From positions 124,001 to 188,000 of the forward strand of contig NZ_SRRU01000003.1 in NCBI RefSeq assembly GCF_004784465.1: a DNA stretch of 64,000 nucleotides. The letters are read 5' to 3'. The position numbers and the translations under genes were made by a program. Numbering within the stretch: position 1 is the stretch's first letter; the number at the start of each line of letters is the position of its first letter. The notes beneath the pieces are model-generated. The model was not told the DNA's origin, did not search any database, and saw only the letters and a list, made by a program, of their open reading frames with translations. Positions 47,201-56,417 of the stretch are shown here, one piece after another. Source of the stretch: Streptomyces griseoluteus. GTDB lineage: Bacteria > Actinomycetota > Actinomycetes > Streptomycetales > Streptomycetaceae.

Positions 47201-49344
47201 ACCGTCCCTTCCAGACGTTCGAGGAGATCGGCGCTGCGTGGCCGGCCGTGCTCCTCGGGGTGGAGGAAGAGGTTCCGTTCGTTCTCCGGCTTGTCCTCTT
47301 CCGTGGGGATGCGGTGGGCCTCGGCCCAGGCGTCCTGCCGCACTCCGGTGACCTGCCAGGAAATCTTGATGCCCGGTGTGTCGGTGCGCAGGGTGAATCG
47401 GTTGTCCTTGATCTCACCGGTCACGGCGACCTGCGCGAGGGAGCCGACCGGGGTGAGCTGGTAGCGGTAGTCGCGGTTGAGCGCCTCGAAGTAGTCCGGC
47501 AGCACGACCGTGGCCTCCCCAGCCTCGTTCGTCTCGGCCATGCCGCTGTACACCGTCGCCATGTCGGGGGACTCGACGAAGGAGTGCGACAGGTATTTGT
47601 TGGCGGGGTCCACAGGGTGGTCGATCCGGAAGCCGCCCCCCGGTTTGTCGATGAAGCCGGTGACCCGCATGTTGCCCCGCACGTCCAGCTTGAACTGGGG
47701 CATCTTGGTGCCGATTCCGATGAGGTCGTCGCCGTTGAAGGCGACGACGCCGCCTCCGCTGCGCAGGAAGAGCACGCCCTCGCCGGTGTCCCCGACGTTC
47801 GACCCGAAGAGTTTCGCCACGGCGGGGCCGTTCGGCTGGCCGAAGTTCCTGCCGAAGAAGGCGTTGCCGCCGACGCTGAGCTGTCCTCCGCACGAGAGGT
47901 CCCCTCCGGCCTGCAGTGAGCTGCCCACGGTTGCGGTCCCGACGACGGTCAGCCCGTTGCTGCAGGTGACGTTGGCGTCTTTGGTGTTCATCGCCAGGCC
48001 CCACCCCGCATCGTCGTTGCCCCAGAAGCCGACGTTCTCGTTGTTCACCATGCCGATGAACGCGCTGTCGTGTTCGCCGAGTTCCGTTTGACGGAACCAG
48101 ATCCCGGCCGAGAAGTCGCCGCCTTGACGCACCCGCATGCGGCGTGACACGTCCAGCGCGTTGCCCTCGCCGCGGCTGATCGAGATGAAGTCCTCTCCCG
48201 ACCACAGCCGTGCGGCACCGGCGAACGCGTACCACAGCCAGCGCTCCCCGTTCGAGGGTCGCTCCACGAAGTCCGTGAAGCCGCGGTCGCCGAACGAGTA
48301 TCCGCTGAGCCCCCCGCTCGTATGGACACCGGTGTTTCCCACGTGCAGGGCGTAGTGGAAGTCGCTGTCGACCCCGATGGCCACCCGGCCGTCGGGGTCG
48401 ACGGCGATGGCCTCGGTGTCCCCGGCGAGGTTGCTGAGGCGCCATCCCCCGTCGTCGTCGGCGTGCATGCCCCACGACGCATCGCTGCCGAGGGCATCCA
48501 GCCTTATCCCCGCCTGCGAGCCGGACGAGAACACCTCCAGGGCCGGCCCGTCGTCCGCCTCCGAACGGATCTCCATCGGCGGCGTGTCCGCGCGCATGTT
48601 GACGCGCACACTCCCGTCGCCGTTCACCCGGAGCGGGGACCTCGGTTCGCCGCCGGAGTCGGAAGTGATCACGACGAGGCCGCCGTCGTCCGTCCCCCGC
48701 AACTCGGCACCCGGCATCTGACCGACACCCAGCTTCGGGTCGTCCTCCGTCTCCGTGGTCCCCCACAGCTGCACACGACCCGTCGCCCCCACCACGCGTC
48801 GCGCCCCGCCCTCCAGGCCCTCCACGGTGCCGTCGGCCCCGACGGTGACCAGGGCCAGGACCACCTGCCGGCCCCCGCCGTCGAAGCCGCCCGCCGGGAG
48901 CAGCCGCAGCCACGGTGCGTGGAGCCGGGTCACGCGGTTCTCGTCGAGTCCCTCCAGCCAGGTCAGGGTCAGCACGTGCTCGCCCTGGGCCAGACCCGTC
49001 GTGCTCAGCGTCAGCCCCTCCGGACCCACGTGCGCGGGATTCTCCAGGGGCTGCTGCGGGTCGGCGTTCGGTGCGACGACGGCGAGCCCGCCGTCCTCCA
49101 GCACGATGAGGTGCCCGGCGGAATCGAGCGCGGTGCCGACGGAGACGGCGACCTGGGATTGCCCGATGGTCGCCGCGACCTCCAGGCCGACCGCCACGCC
49201 CCACCTGTTCAAAGTGGCACCGCGTTCGCTGTCCAGCCGCAGCAGGTAGTTCTCCATGTCCATATGGCTCTCGGCGTGTTCGGTCTTGCCGCTCCGGACA
49301 CTGCCGGTGTCGAAGTTGAAGTACTCCGTGCGTTTGACTGCCAT
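47197..49344 (-). CDS. Afp13-like tail fibre
   Basis: A 715-residue fibre. The N-terminus (FNFDTGSVRSGKTEHAESHMDMENYLLRLD) fits the particle; the middle is Gly/Asp-rich with phage-fibre-like repeats (LTVVGTATVGSSLQAGGDLSCGGQLSVGGNAFFG; LDVRGNMRVTGFIDKPGGG). The C-terminal 130 residues (NKYLSHSFVESPDMATVYSG, DYFEALNRDYRYQLTPVG, WQVTGVRQDAWAEAHRIP) form a widespread, conserved fibre-end domain. It would bind the target cell. ATG at 49344. Confidence 0.85.
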   Translation of the reverse strand: MAVKRTEYFNFDTGSVRSGKTEHAESHMDMENYLLRLDSERGATLNRWGVAVGLEVAATIGQSQVAVSVGTALDSAGHLIVLEDGGLAVVAPNADPQQPLENPAHVGPEGLTLSTTGLAQGEHVLTLTWLEGLDENRVTRLHAPWLRLLPAGGFDGGGRQVVLALVTVGADGTVEGLEGGARRVVGATGRVQLWGTTETEDDPKLGVGQMPGAELRGTDDGGLVVITSDSGGEPRSPLRVNGDGSVRVNMRADTPPMEIRSEADDGPALEVFSSGSQAGIRLDALGSDASWGMHADDDGGWRLSNLAGDTEAIAVDPDGRVAIGVDSDFHYALHVGNTGVHTSGGLSGYSFGDRGFTDFVERPSNGERWLWYAFAGAARLWSGEDFISISRGEGNALDVSRRMRVRQGGDFSAGIWFRQTELGEHDSAFIGMVNNENVGFWGNDDAGWGLAMNTKDANVTCSNGLTVVGTATVGSSLQAGGDLSCGGQLSVGGNAFFGRNFGQPNGPAVAKLFGSNVGDTGEGVLFLRSGGGVVAFNGDDLIGIGTKMPQFKLDVRGNMRVTGFIDKPGGGFRIDHPVDPANKYLSHSFVESPDMATVYSGMAETNEAGEATVVLPDYFEALNRDYRYQLTPVGSLAQVAVTGEIKDNRFTLRTDTPGIKISWQVTGVRQDAWAEAHRIPTEEDKPENERNLFLHPEEHGRPRSADLLERLEGTV

Positions 49345-49385
49345 GTTCCTCACCGCTGATCTGCTCGATCCGCTCGATGTCACGG

Positions 49386-51077
49386 TCACTCGCCGAGGGT
49401 CCGGGTCACCCGGATGAATCGGCAATGTGCCGGTTTGTGCTCGCCGACGATGGATGTGATGGTGCCCATGGCCCCGTTCATCTCCCGTTTGCGCAGTGCC
49501 TCGTCGGCGGAGAGCTCGTCCGAGGAGAAGTGGATGACCACACTCATCTCGAACGGCTGGACCCTTGGCCGGTAGGTGTTCTCGTTCATGCCGATCGTCT
49601 CGACCGGGCCGGGATCGCAGATCACCAGCCCGGCTCCGGCGGCGACCATCCCGGTGGGGTTGACGAAGCTCCCCGGACCGGTGATCCGGGCCGTCGAAGC
49701 GGTGGCCGTCTCGACGACGCGAACTGATGCGGGCAGGGCCCGCAGCAGGACGAAGGCATCGTCCGCGAACTCCGGCCAGAAGGGTTTGAGGCCGGCGTCG
49801 AGCACGAAGAGCTGTCCGTCGTCCGGTCGCGCTACGGCCGTCGGGGCCACCAGGGCGTTGTCCGGCGGGAGCAGGGGTGTGTGCGTCCACTGCTCGGCGC
49901 CGCGCACCACCCGGATCAGGTTGCCGCCGCCCCCGTCCGTCTCAGGCGCTGTCGCTTGGTGACCGCCGTCACCGACGAGCAGTGACCCGTCACGCTCCAC
50001 GAACAGCGACAGCGGCTCCTTGATCTGGGTCTTGTCCAGCTCCTTCGGAATCACGCCCACCGGGGTCGCGTCGGGACGGACGGTGAAGATCATGGGCGTC
50101 GCGGCTTCGGGAGGGGACAGTCCGCGGTCGAGGATCAGCAGGTCGCCGGCGCCGTCCACGGTCATCGCCACGGGGAAGACGGGGGTGGGCAGCCGCACGA
50201 GTTCCGGGACCGTGGCGGCGGTGTAGGGGAAGGGGACGGCGAAGATGCGGCCGTTCTGGTCGAGGATGAACAGCTTCTCCGGCTGTCCGGCGGTCTCGGG
50301 GCGCACGGCGACGGCGACGATCCGGGCCAGGGTCATCCCGGGGACCAGCGGCCGTGGGCGCGGCGGGCTGCCGTCCAGGTCCGGCTGCCCCGCCGCGCTG
50401 ATCCGCCACACCCGCCGGCGGTGCACGACCTCTGCGAACTCGGGCAGACCGCGCTCCCCGACGAAGAGGCTGCCGTCGGTCCCCCTCGCCACGCACCAGG
50501 GTCGCATCAGTCCCTCGCGGACCACTTCCCCGTCCTCGATCAGCGGCCTGAAGGTCGGCAGGGCGGTGGCGGGCCGCTGCCCACCGGCGTCCGTGCGGAC
50601 CGTCAGCAGGCAGGTTCCGTCGTCCACGGCCACCCGGGGCCTGACGCGGCCCACGGAGTACAGGTCCAGGTAGGTGGCGAGGCCGGAGCGCAGCCCGCGT
50701 CGGCGGTGGACCCGGCTGATCTCCGAGGTGGCCTTGCGCTGCTGGTACTCGTCCCAGAGTGGATCGCCCTGGAGCTCGGGGAAGCGCAGTGCGACCCAGG
50801 AGGCGAGCCAGGGCAGGAACCTCTCCGGCGTCCGCCACGGGTCGTAGAGCCGATCCAGCTGTTCGACGGTCTCCGTGATGGAGACATGGGTGTGGGTCTC
50901 GTCCCCCGTGTCCAGGTGCCGCGGGTGCACGATCGGCTCACCGTCCGGAATGCCGGTGAGGATCTTCTCGAAGAGGCAGAGCATGCTGCCGAGGGAGATG
51001 TCCGTGGCCGCCTGGTCGTTCTCCCACAACACGGGCGGGAGGTAGCGCAGATAGCTGCTCCGTTGCTGTGTCGCCAT
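49386..51077 (-). CDS. Afp12-like baseplate protein with an inserted propeller-like region
   Basis: A 563-residue protein. Residues about 1-150 are a P2 gpI/tail-protein-I-like baseplate module (RYLPPVLWENDQAAT; QLDRLYDPWRTPERFLPWLASWVALRFPE; SRVHRRRGLRSGLATYLDLY). Between about 190 and 480 at least five short repeats of the type DGSLFVGERG, EKLFILDQNGRIFAVP, GDLLILDRGL, DGSLLVGDGG and GQLFVLDAGL suggest an NHL-like beta-propeller. The C-terminus (PRVQPFEMSVVIHFSSDELSA) returns to the family. Sits between baseplate J and fibre genes. Confidence 0.82.
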   Translation of the reverse strand: MATQQRSSYLRYLPPVLWENDQAATDISLGSMLCLFEKILTGIPDGEPIVHPRHLDTGDETHTHVSITETVEQLDRLYDPWRTPERFLPWLASWVALRFPELQGDPLWDEYQQRKATSEISRVHRRRGLRSGLATYLDLYSVGRVRPRVAVDDGTCLLTVRTDAGGQRPATALPTFRPLIEDGEVVREGLMRPWCVARGTDGSLFVGERGLPEFAEVVHRRRVWRISAAGQPDLDGSPPRPRPLVPGMTLARIVAVAVRPETAGQPEKLFILDQNGRIFAVPFPYTAATVPELVRLPTPVFPVAMTVDGAGDLLILDRGLSPPEAATPMIFTVRPDATPVGVIPKELDKTQIKEPLSLFVERDGSLLVGDGGHQATAPETDGGGGNLIRVVRGAEQWTHTPLLPPDNALVAPTAVARPDDGQLFVLDAGLKPFWPEFADDAFVLLRALPASVRVVETATASTARITGPGSFVNPTGMVAAGAGLVICDPGPVETIGMNENTYRPRVQPFEMSVVIHFSSDELSADEALRKREMNGAMGTITSIVGEHKPAHCRFIRVTRTLGE

Positions 51078-51088
51078 GGCCGGCCCCC

Positions 51089-53176
51089 TCACTCGCCGTC
51101 GACACGGCGATCAACGGTCGCCGGGCCCGCGCAGACGAGTTCGTAGTCGGCCACCTGTACCGCGGCGCCGGCCTCCGCGTCCCTGAAGGCCTCCGGCCGA
51201 GGGCCCGGATACGCGGGTTCGCCGGGTGCGACGGTGATCCGCTGGATGAAGCCCACCTGGTCGTCGGGCATGACCGCACGGAAGAGGTCCGAGCTGAAGA
51301 CGTGCTGGCCGACCTCCCAACCCGTGCCGGTGGGGCCGCCCCGGGTGGGGTGCAGGAAGGCGGCGATCCGCTCCCTCACCTCGGCTTCCACGGCCGCGGG
51401 TTCCACACCGGCACGTACCGCCTCCCGCCACACCACCACGGACACGTCGGCGACCACCGGCAGATAGCGCGGCCCGTGCACGAACAGCCGGACGGTCAGG
51501 TCCCGGCGTTCGTCCAGGTAGGCCACTACGGCGTCGACGAGTTCGGGCGGCGGCTCGGGCCGGTCGACCCGCTCGCCCTGGTCGGGCACGACGATGACGT
51601 TCACGGTGCCGGGGGCACGGTCGATGCCGCCGAAGGTCCATGGCGGACCGCTCGGCGGATGGGGCCCCAGGCAGCGGCTGATCCACACGTCGCTGGTCGC
51701 TTCACGCGCCAGGAAGGCGAAGTCGTCCGCCGTGACCGCCCGGTCACGGACCTTCAGCTCCTCCGGGGCCCGCCGCAGGGTCTCCTCGATCGGCTCCTCG
51801 TCGGAGCCGTCCGTACCGGCGGCCAGGTTGGTCACGCCGCTGAGCCCGGCCGGCATGGCACCGTCGGGCCCGGTACCGAGAACCACGACCTGCTCCGGGG
51901 AGACGTTGCCCGCCGTCCCCGAGGCGACGTACCGGTACCGCTCGGCCCTGATCAGACTGCCGGCCGGCGGGATGGATCCGCGGCCCTGCCGCCGTCGGTC
52001 GTCATGGCTGCCGAAGCTGATCTCGCCGGTCACCGGGTCGAGCCGGTAGACCTTGTCTCCCCCCGGCAGCAGTTCGGGGACCATCCGCCAGGGCTCCCAC
52101 ACGGGTGGTGTGCCCTGGCCGACCTGGACGACGAGGTCCGCGTACGGGGCCTTGGGGTCCGGCCGCTTGTAGAGGGGCCGGTTGCGCAGGGCGAACACCT
52201 GGAAGGGCTCGCCGGTGCTCGTGCCGAGCAGCTCGGGGGAACGGATCGTCAGTGCGGTGTGCGCGGGGGCGGCGTTGAACAGGACGCGGTCCAGGCCGAT
52301 CTCCAGGTCCGGCTCGCCAAGGTTCCTGATACTCATGCCGATCCAGAACCGCTCCTCGTCGAAGAGGCTGTCGCCTCGCGGAAGCACATCGGGCCAATCC
52401 GCGACCGGGTTCTGCTTGGCCCAGGTCGCCGGTGCGGTCAGGCGTACGTGGCCTTCGTGGAGGCTCTTCAGGCCGCCGGGCGGGGCGAGTGAGGGCCAGC
52501 TCTCCGGCTCTTCCTCGCTCACGGAATGGGTCCATGTCACCTCGCCCGGCGGGGATTCCGGGACGGGACGGTACAGACGCGGGCGGAGCAGGAGTTCGGT
52601 GCCGGGTGGTACCGGCTCGTCGAAGCCGAGGCACAGGTGCGTGACGCCTTGGCCGGGCACGTTCACCAGCAGTCTGCCGGTCGGGGTGCCCACGAGTGCG
52701 GCGGAGACGTCGTCGTAGAAGACATCGCCGCTGTCCGGGTCGAGCGTGACCGACAAGGCGGTGGTCAGGCGCGTCGGCAGGACGGTGACGCCTTCGTCCG
52801 TCTCGAAGACTATGGGTGCCTCGCCCTCCGCGGCCACCGTCTGGGCCTGGGTGCCTGCGGACACCTGCGCCGACGGTGCCTTGGTGCTGAACGTCAGGGC
52901 GGCAGCGGCGGGCGTGGCCGGGTTGCGGGTGATGCCCATCAGATGGAGGAAGGCGATGTAGTTCTTCTCCGGCACCTGGTTGAGCCGGAAGATCACGCCC
53001 TCCGCCAGCCAGGCGAACAGCTCGATGAGCGTCATACCGATGTCGCTCGGACTCTCGTCCGTCCAGCGGTCGGTGTACTTCTTCCTGAGTTCGCGCATCT
53101 GCGCCGCCAGGTCCTGCCAGGTCCGGTCGTCCAGGTCCGGCGGCAGGATGCGGCCGCGCTGGGATCGCGGAGTCAT
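51089..53176 (-). CDS. Afp11-like baseplate J/gp47 protein
   Basis: A 695-residue wedge protein of the putative baseplate-assembly (TIGR02243-like) family: LDDRTWQDLAAQMRELRKKYTDRW, MTLIELFAWLAEGVIFRLNQVPEKNYIAFLHLMGI, and near the end AVTADDFAFLAREA, NVIVVPDQGERVDRPEPPPELVDAV and ERIAAFLHPTRGG. GTG at 53179 is an alternative start one codon earlier. It lies downstream of gp25. Confidence 0.88.
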   Translation of the reverse strand: MTPRSQRGRILPPDLDDRTWQDLAAQMRELRKKYTDRWTDESPSDIGMTLIELFAWLAEGVIFRLNQVPEKNYIAFLHLMGITRNPATPAAAALTFSTKAPSAQVSAGTQAQTVAAEGEAPIVFETDEGVTVLPTRLTTALSVTLDPDSGDVFYDDVSAALVGTPTGRLLVNVPGQGVTHLCLGFDEPVPPGTELLLRPRLYRPVPESPPGEVTWTHSVSEEEPESWPSLAPPGGLKSLHEGHVRLTAPATWAKQNPVADWPDVLPRGDSLFDEERFWIGMSIRNLGEPDLEIGLDRVLFNAAPAHTALTIRSPELLGTSTGEPFQVFALRNRPLYKRPDPKAPYADLVVQVGQGTPPVWEPWRMVPELLPGGDKVYRLDPVTGEISFGSHDDRRRQGRGSIPPAGSLIRAERYRYVASGTAGNVSPEQVVVLGTGPDGAMPAGLSGVTNLAAGTDGSDEEPIEETLRRAPEELKVRDRAVTADDFAFLAREATSDVWISRCLGPHPPSGPPWTFGGIDRAPGTVNVIVVPDQGERVDRPEPPPELVDAVVAYLDERRDLTVRLFVHGPRYLPVVADVSVVVWREAVRAGVEPAAVEAEVRERIAAFLHPTRGGPTGTGWEVGQHVFSSDLFRAVMPDDQVGFIQRITVAPGEPAYPGPRPEAFRDAEAGAAVQVADYELVCAGPATVDRRVDGE

Positions 53177-53183
53177 CACGGCA

Positions 53184-53570
53184 TCACGTCCGCTCCAGGT
53201 GGAAGGTGTGGACGAGGGTGTCAGTCGTCTGCGTGGCGCGGAGGCGGTAGGTGATGTCGATGTGCAGGGCAGCCTTCAGGCTGTCGTTCGTCACGCTGAC
53301 CTCGACGAGTTCGATGCGCGGCTCCCAGCGGGTCAGGCCCTCTTCGACGTAGTAGCGGGCGAGACTGGCCGTGGACGCGTTGTTGGGCGCGAACATCAGA
53401 CGCGCCAGGTTGCATCCGAAATCGGGGCGCATGACACGTTCGCCGTACTGGGTGCCGAGGATGATGGTGATCGACTCCCGGATCTTCCGCAGCCCGGCCG
53501 ACTCGACCAGGCCGGCCGGGCCCAACCGGACCGGGAAGGCAAGTCCCCTGCCGTGGATGTCCGATTCCAT
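53184..53570 (-). CDS. gp25-like baseplate wedge protein (Afp9-like)
   Basis: A 128-residue GPW/gp25 protein: IRESITIILGTQYGERVMRPDFGCNLARLMFAPN contains the conserved core with its RPDFG. T4 gp25 and homologues start sheath polymerisation at the baseplate. ATG with GGAGG upstream. Confidence 0.9.
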   Translation of the reverse strand: MESDIHGRGLAFPVRLGPAGLVESAGLRKIRESITIILGTQYGERVMRPDFGCNLARLMFAPNNASTASLARYYVEEGLTRWEPRIELVEVSVTNDSLKAALHIDITYRLRATQTTDTLVHTFHLERT

Positions 53571-53583
53571 GACGACCTCCGGA

Positions 53584-53964
53584 TCAGGCGGAGCGCAGCT
53601 TGGTCTGGCCGGCCTTGGCGCCCAGCCCGGTCGGAGCCGGGGGCAAGGTGCCGTCGGTCGTGCCGGTGAGGGTGTCGAGCATGACCCCCGAGCCACGGGC
53701 CTTCAGCTTCGTCGACTCGCCCGTCGTGACGGCCTGGACCTTGGTGCACTTCTTGGCGGGCGAGGGCGCCAGGCAGTTGACGCTCGTCGCGCTCGTGATG
53801 TCCGTTTTCCTCAGCACGGGGTGTCCGTCGACCTTGAGCACGGCCGTACTGGTGGTCGTCACCAGCCCGGGCGCGACGGGAGGCGGAGGCATGCCCTGCG
53901 GCAGCCCGTTCCCACACGTCACGGTGCTCGCCGTGGTGAGGACATGGTGCGTTGTGGTAGCCAT
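53584..53964 (-). CDS. PAAR-like spike tip (Afp10-like)
   Basis: A 126-residue protein with PAAR-like repeats: HVLTTASTVTCGNG, AVLKVDGHPVLRKTDI, and a Cys/Lys region (NCLAPSPAKKCTKVQAV). It should cap the VgrG-like spike. Position directly after the spike gene supports the call. Confidence 0.8.
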   Translation of the reverse strand: MATTTHHVLTTASTVTCGNGLPQGMPPPPVAPGLVTTTSTAVLKVDGHPVLRKTDITSATSVNCLAPSPAKKCTKVQAVTTGESTKLKARGSGVMLDTLTGTTDGTLPPAPTGLGAKAGQTKLRSA

Positions 53965-53984
53965 CCGAAATCCTCCGTCACTCC

Positions 53985-55643
53985 TCAGGTGACATCGACT
54001 TCCTTCTCGGTCATGGTGATCTTCGTACCTCCGGCTGTCGCGGTCGCGGCGGACAGAGTGATCTCGCCGCCCGCCGCGATGGTCAGATCGCCGGCGGCGC
54101 TGATGGTGAGCGAACCGTCGGCGTTGAGAGTGATCGAGCTGCCCCGGCCGCCGTCCTCGATGACCAGCGCTCCCCCGGACTTGGCGTCGTCGAAGGTGAT
54201 GCTGTGGCCGGCCCGGCTCTTGATGACCCGCTTGCTGTTCGCTCCGTCCGTGTTCGTCGCCGGCGGCGGCTGACCGGCGTTCCACAGGCTGCCGATCACA
54301 TACGGCTTGCTCAGGTCTCCGTGTTCGAAGGCGACCAGCACTTGTTCACCGCGGTCCGGCAGCGAGTAGAAGCCCATGTCCTTTCCGGCCATCGGGCGGG
54401 CGCAGGGCGCCCAGCCGCTGGTGAACCGGTCGGACAGACCGGGGAACGACACCTTCACCCGGCCCAGTGGCGCCTTGGGGGGTGTGGCCGTCACCTCGTG
54501 GTTCTCCTGCACCACTGCGAGGACAACCCCGTAGAAGCGCTCCGGCAGGTTCGGCGCGGGCTCCTCCACGATCTGCTTCCGCAACATGCCGAGCAGGTGG
54601 GACTGTCCGCGCTGGCTGATCGTGAACTCGGTCGTGAACCCGCTGTCGTCGATCCGATGGGTCACCTTGCGCAGCCGGTAGGTACCGCTGAACCGTTTCC
54701 CCACGCCGCGTATCTCCAGGTACCTGCCGGCCGCGAGGACGGGCACTCCGACGCACGATCCGCTGCCCTCGTACATCCCCGCCAGCAGCTCCGCGAGCAG
54801 CGACTCGGCCAGGACCTTCGCGTCCAGCGGGTTCTCCAGCGCGTGTTTGCGGATGCCCTTGCGCACGAGCGACGTGAGCAGCTCCGCCGCCGAACTGCCG
54901 AGCCGCTCGACCAGGTCGCCCGGGTCGAGATCCGCGGCCAGTGCCATGGCGTGAACGGTCTGCGCGAGCTCCTGGTTGTATCCGCGTACGGCTTGGAGGC
55001 CGGCGACCCCGGACGCGGAGATGCGCGGTGCGAAGCTGGACAGGTTCCGTCCCCATTCCAGAACGTGGACGGCAGTCTGCGGACGCGGGAACTGAAAGTG
55101 CAGCCGGTCCCACTCGACGTACACGTCGAAGAAATAGCGCTGGGCGAGCGACTTGAGGAATGCCATGTCGCCCTCGACCTGGGGGACCTTCTCCCGGACG
55201 CCGGGCGTGGGATCGACGACCGGGACCAGTCCGTTCTCCACGGCGATCCGGGCGGCGATCAGGCTGTCGTTGAGGAACTTGTACTCGGTGGGCTCCGGCT
55301 GGGAGTGCCGCATGCGGTACGACTTGTCGTAGCCCGAGACCTGCACCGTCGGCGTACCGCTCTGCGGGAACGACGGCTCCACGGCGGCGATCTCGCCGAG
55401 GAACGCGGGCTCCAGCGCATTGCCGTACCCGAGGTGGATCTCCACCGTCTTGCCGAGGTCCAGCAGCGGGGAGTCGAGCAGCCGGTTGTCGGGGTTGCGC
55501 AGCACGAAGCTGAACGAACCGGCCAGGTCCAGGCTGGTCTCCACGGTCAGACTCAGGATCCGGTCGGCCACGTCCGACGCCATGGTGAGTCCGGCGACGC
55601 GCACCTCGAAGCGGGGGGCGTAGGACGGTTCGGACATGGTCAT
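53985..55643 (-). CDS. VgrG/gp5-like spike protein (Afp8-like)
   Basis: A 552-residue spike: gp27-like part (FEVRVAGLTMASDVADRILSLTVET; EWDRLHFQFPRP), OB-fold (LGRVKVSFPGLSDRFTSGWAPCARPMAGKDMGFYSLPDRGEQVLVAFEHGD, the VgrG hallmark) and a beta-helical end with short repeats (ITLNADGSLTISAAGDLTIAAGGEITLSAA). The ATG overlaps the LysM gene stop by 4 bases. Confidence 0.9.
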   Translation of the reverse strand: MTMSEPSYAPRFEVRVAGLTMASDVADRILSLTVETSLDLAGSFSFVLRNPDNRLLDSPLLDLGKTVEIHLGYGNALEPAFLGEIAAVEPSFPQSGTPTVQVSGYDKSYRMRHSQPEPTEYKFLNDSLIAARIAVENGLVPVVDPTPGVREKVPQVEGDMAFLKSLAQRYFFDVYVEWDRLHFQFPRPQTAVHVLEWGRNLSSFAPRISASGVAGLQAVRGYNQELAQTVHAMALAADLDPGDLVERLGSSAAELLTSLVRKGIRKHALENPLDAKVLAESLLAELLAGMYEGSGSCVGVPVLAAGRYLEIRGVGKRFSGTYRLRKVTHRIDDSGFTTEFTISQRGQSHLLGMLRKQIVEEPAPNLPERFYGVVLAVVQENHEVTATPPKAPLGRVKVSFPGLSDRFTSGWAPCARPMAGKDMGFYSLPDRGEQVLVAFEHGDLSKPYVIGSLWNAGQPPPATNTDGANSKRVIKSRAGHSITFDDAKSGGALVIEDGGRGSSITLNADGSLTISAAGDLTIAAGGEITLSAATATAGGTKITMTEKEVDVT

Positions 55644-56416
55644 GCCCCTGACTGCGGCCGCAACGGGCCGCCCGGTCGACGTGGTGGAATCACCAGGCGA
55701 ACGCCCGGTTCGAGCGCGAAGGGGTCGGAGATCGCGTTGGCCAGGGCGATGTCCCGCCAGAGGGCGGGATCGCCGAGGTAGGCCCCCGCCAGGCCGCTGA
55801 GGGTGTCGCCCCGCACCACCAGGTGCTCCGACGAGGGCTGCCCGGACGTCGCCCCGGTCGCCTCCAGCGCCACCCCCACGGCCCGGTTGACCAGGCCGGA
55901 GGCCGTCGGTGAGCCGAAGAACACACCTCGGCGCACCTCGACGCCCACCGGCACGAACTCCTGGAGACGCACCGAGAGGCTGGACCGCACTGGGGTGCCG
56001 TCCCTCAGGAACATCGTGAACCGCTGGCCGGCGTCCACCAGGACACAGCGGAACTGGAGGCTGCCCAGAGAGAACAGCAGGACCGGCGGAGCCTGCGTCT
56101 GGGGCTGTTTGTCGAGCAGCCGGACGATCGGGCCGGTGTAACCGCGGACGTCCGTCCCGGACTCGTAGGTATCGAAGAACAGCTCCATGGCGAGCGTCCG
56201 GGCCCGTCCGCGGACGTACTGCACGGGTGGAGCGTCCAGGCCCGGAATGCCGACCTCGGCGAAGTTGTTGCCCTGCTCCAGCTTGAGCTCCTCGGGGTTG
56301 TACATCACGGAGAAGCTCTCGCCCGAGTCGGTGTTGATGATCTCTGCCTTGGCCAGCGCCGCACTGACCGAAGTGCCCGCGGGCGTTGGGGCGGGTCGGA
56401 ACGGGGTGGACGTCAC
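55640..56416 (-). CDS. CIS-tube/LysM hub protein (Afp7-like)
   Basis: A 258-residue protein: a CIS_tube-type N-terminal domain (FSVMYNPEELKLEQGNNF; ALNE-like LAMELFFDTYESGTDV) and a C-terminal LysM (LVVRGDTLSGLAGAYLGDPALWRDIALANAI). It links the tube to the spike hub in Afp, PVC and T4-like systems. GTG at 56416. Confidence 0.88.
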   Translation of the reverse strand: MTSTPFRPAPTPAGTSVSAALAKAEIINTDSGESFSVMYNPEELKLEQGNNFAEVGIPGLDAPPVQYVRGRARTLAMELFFDTYESGTDVRGYTGPIVRLLDKQPQTQAPPVLLFSLGSLQFRCVLVDAGQRFTMFLRDGTPVRSSLSVRLQEFVPVGVEVRRGVFFGSPTASGLVNRAVGVALEATGATSGQPSSEHLVVRGDTLSGLAGAYLGDPALWRDIALANAISDPFALEPGVRLVIPPRRPGGPLRPQSGA

Positions 56417-56417
56417 A

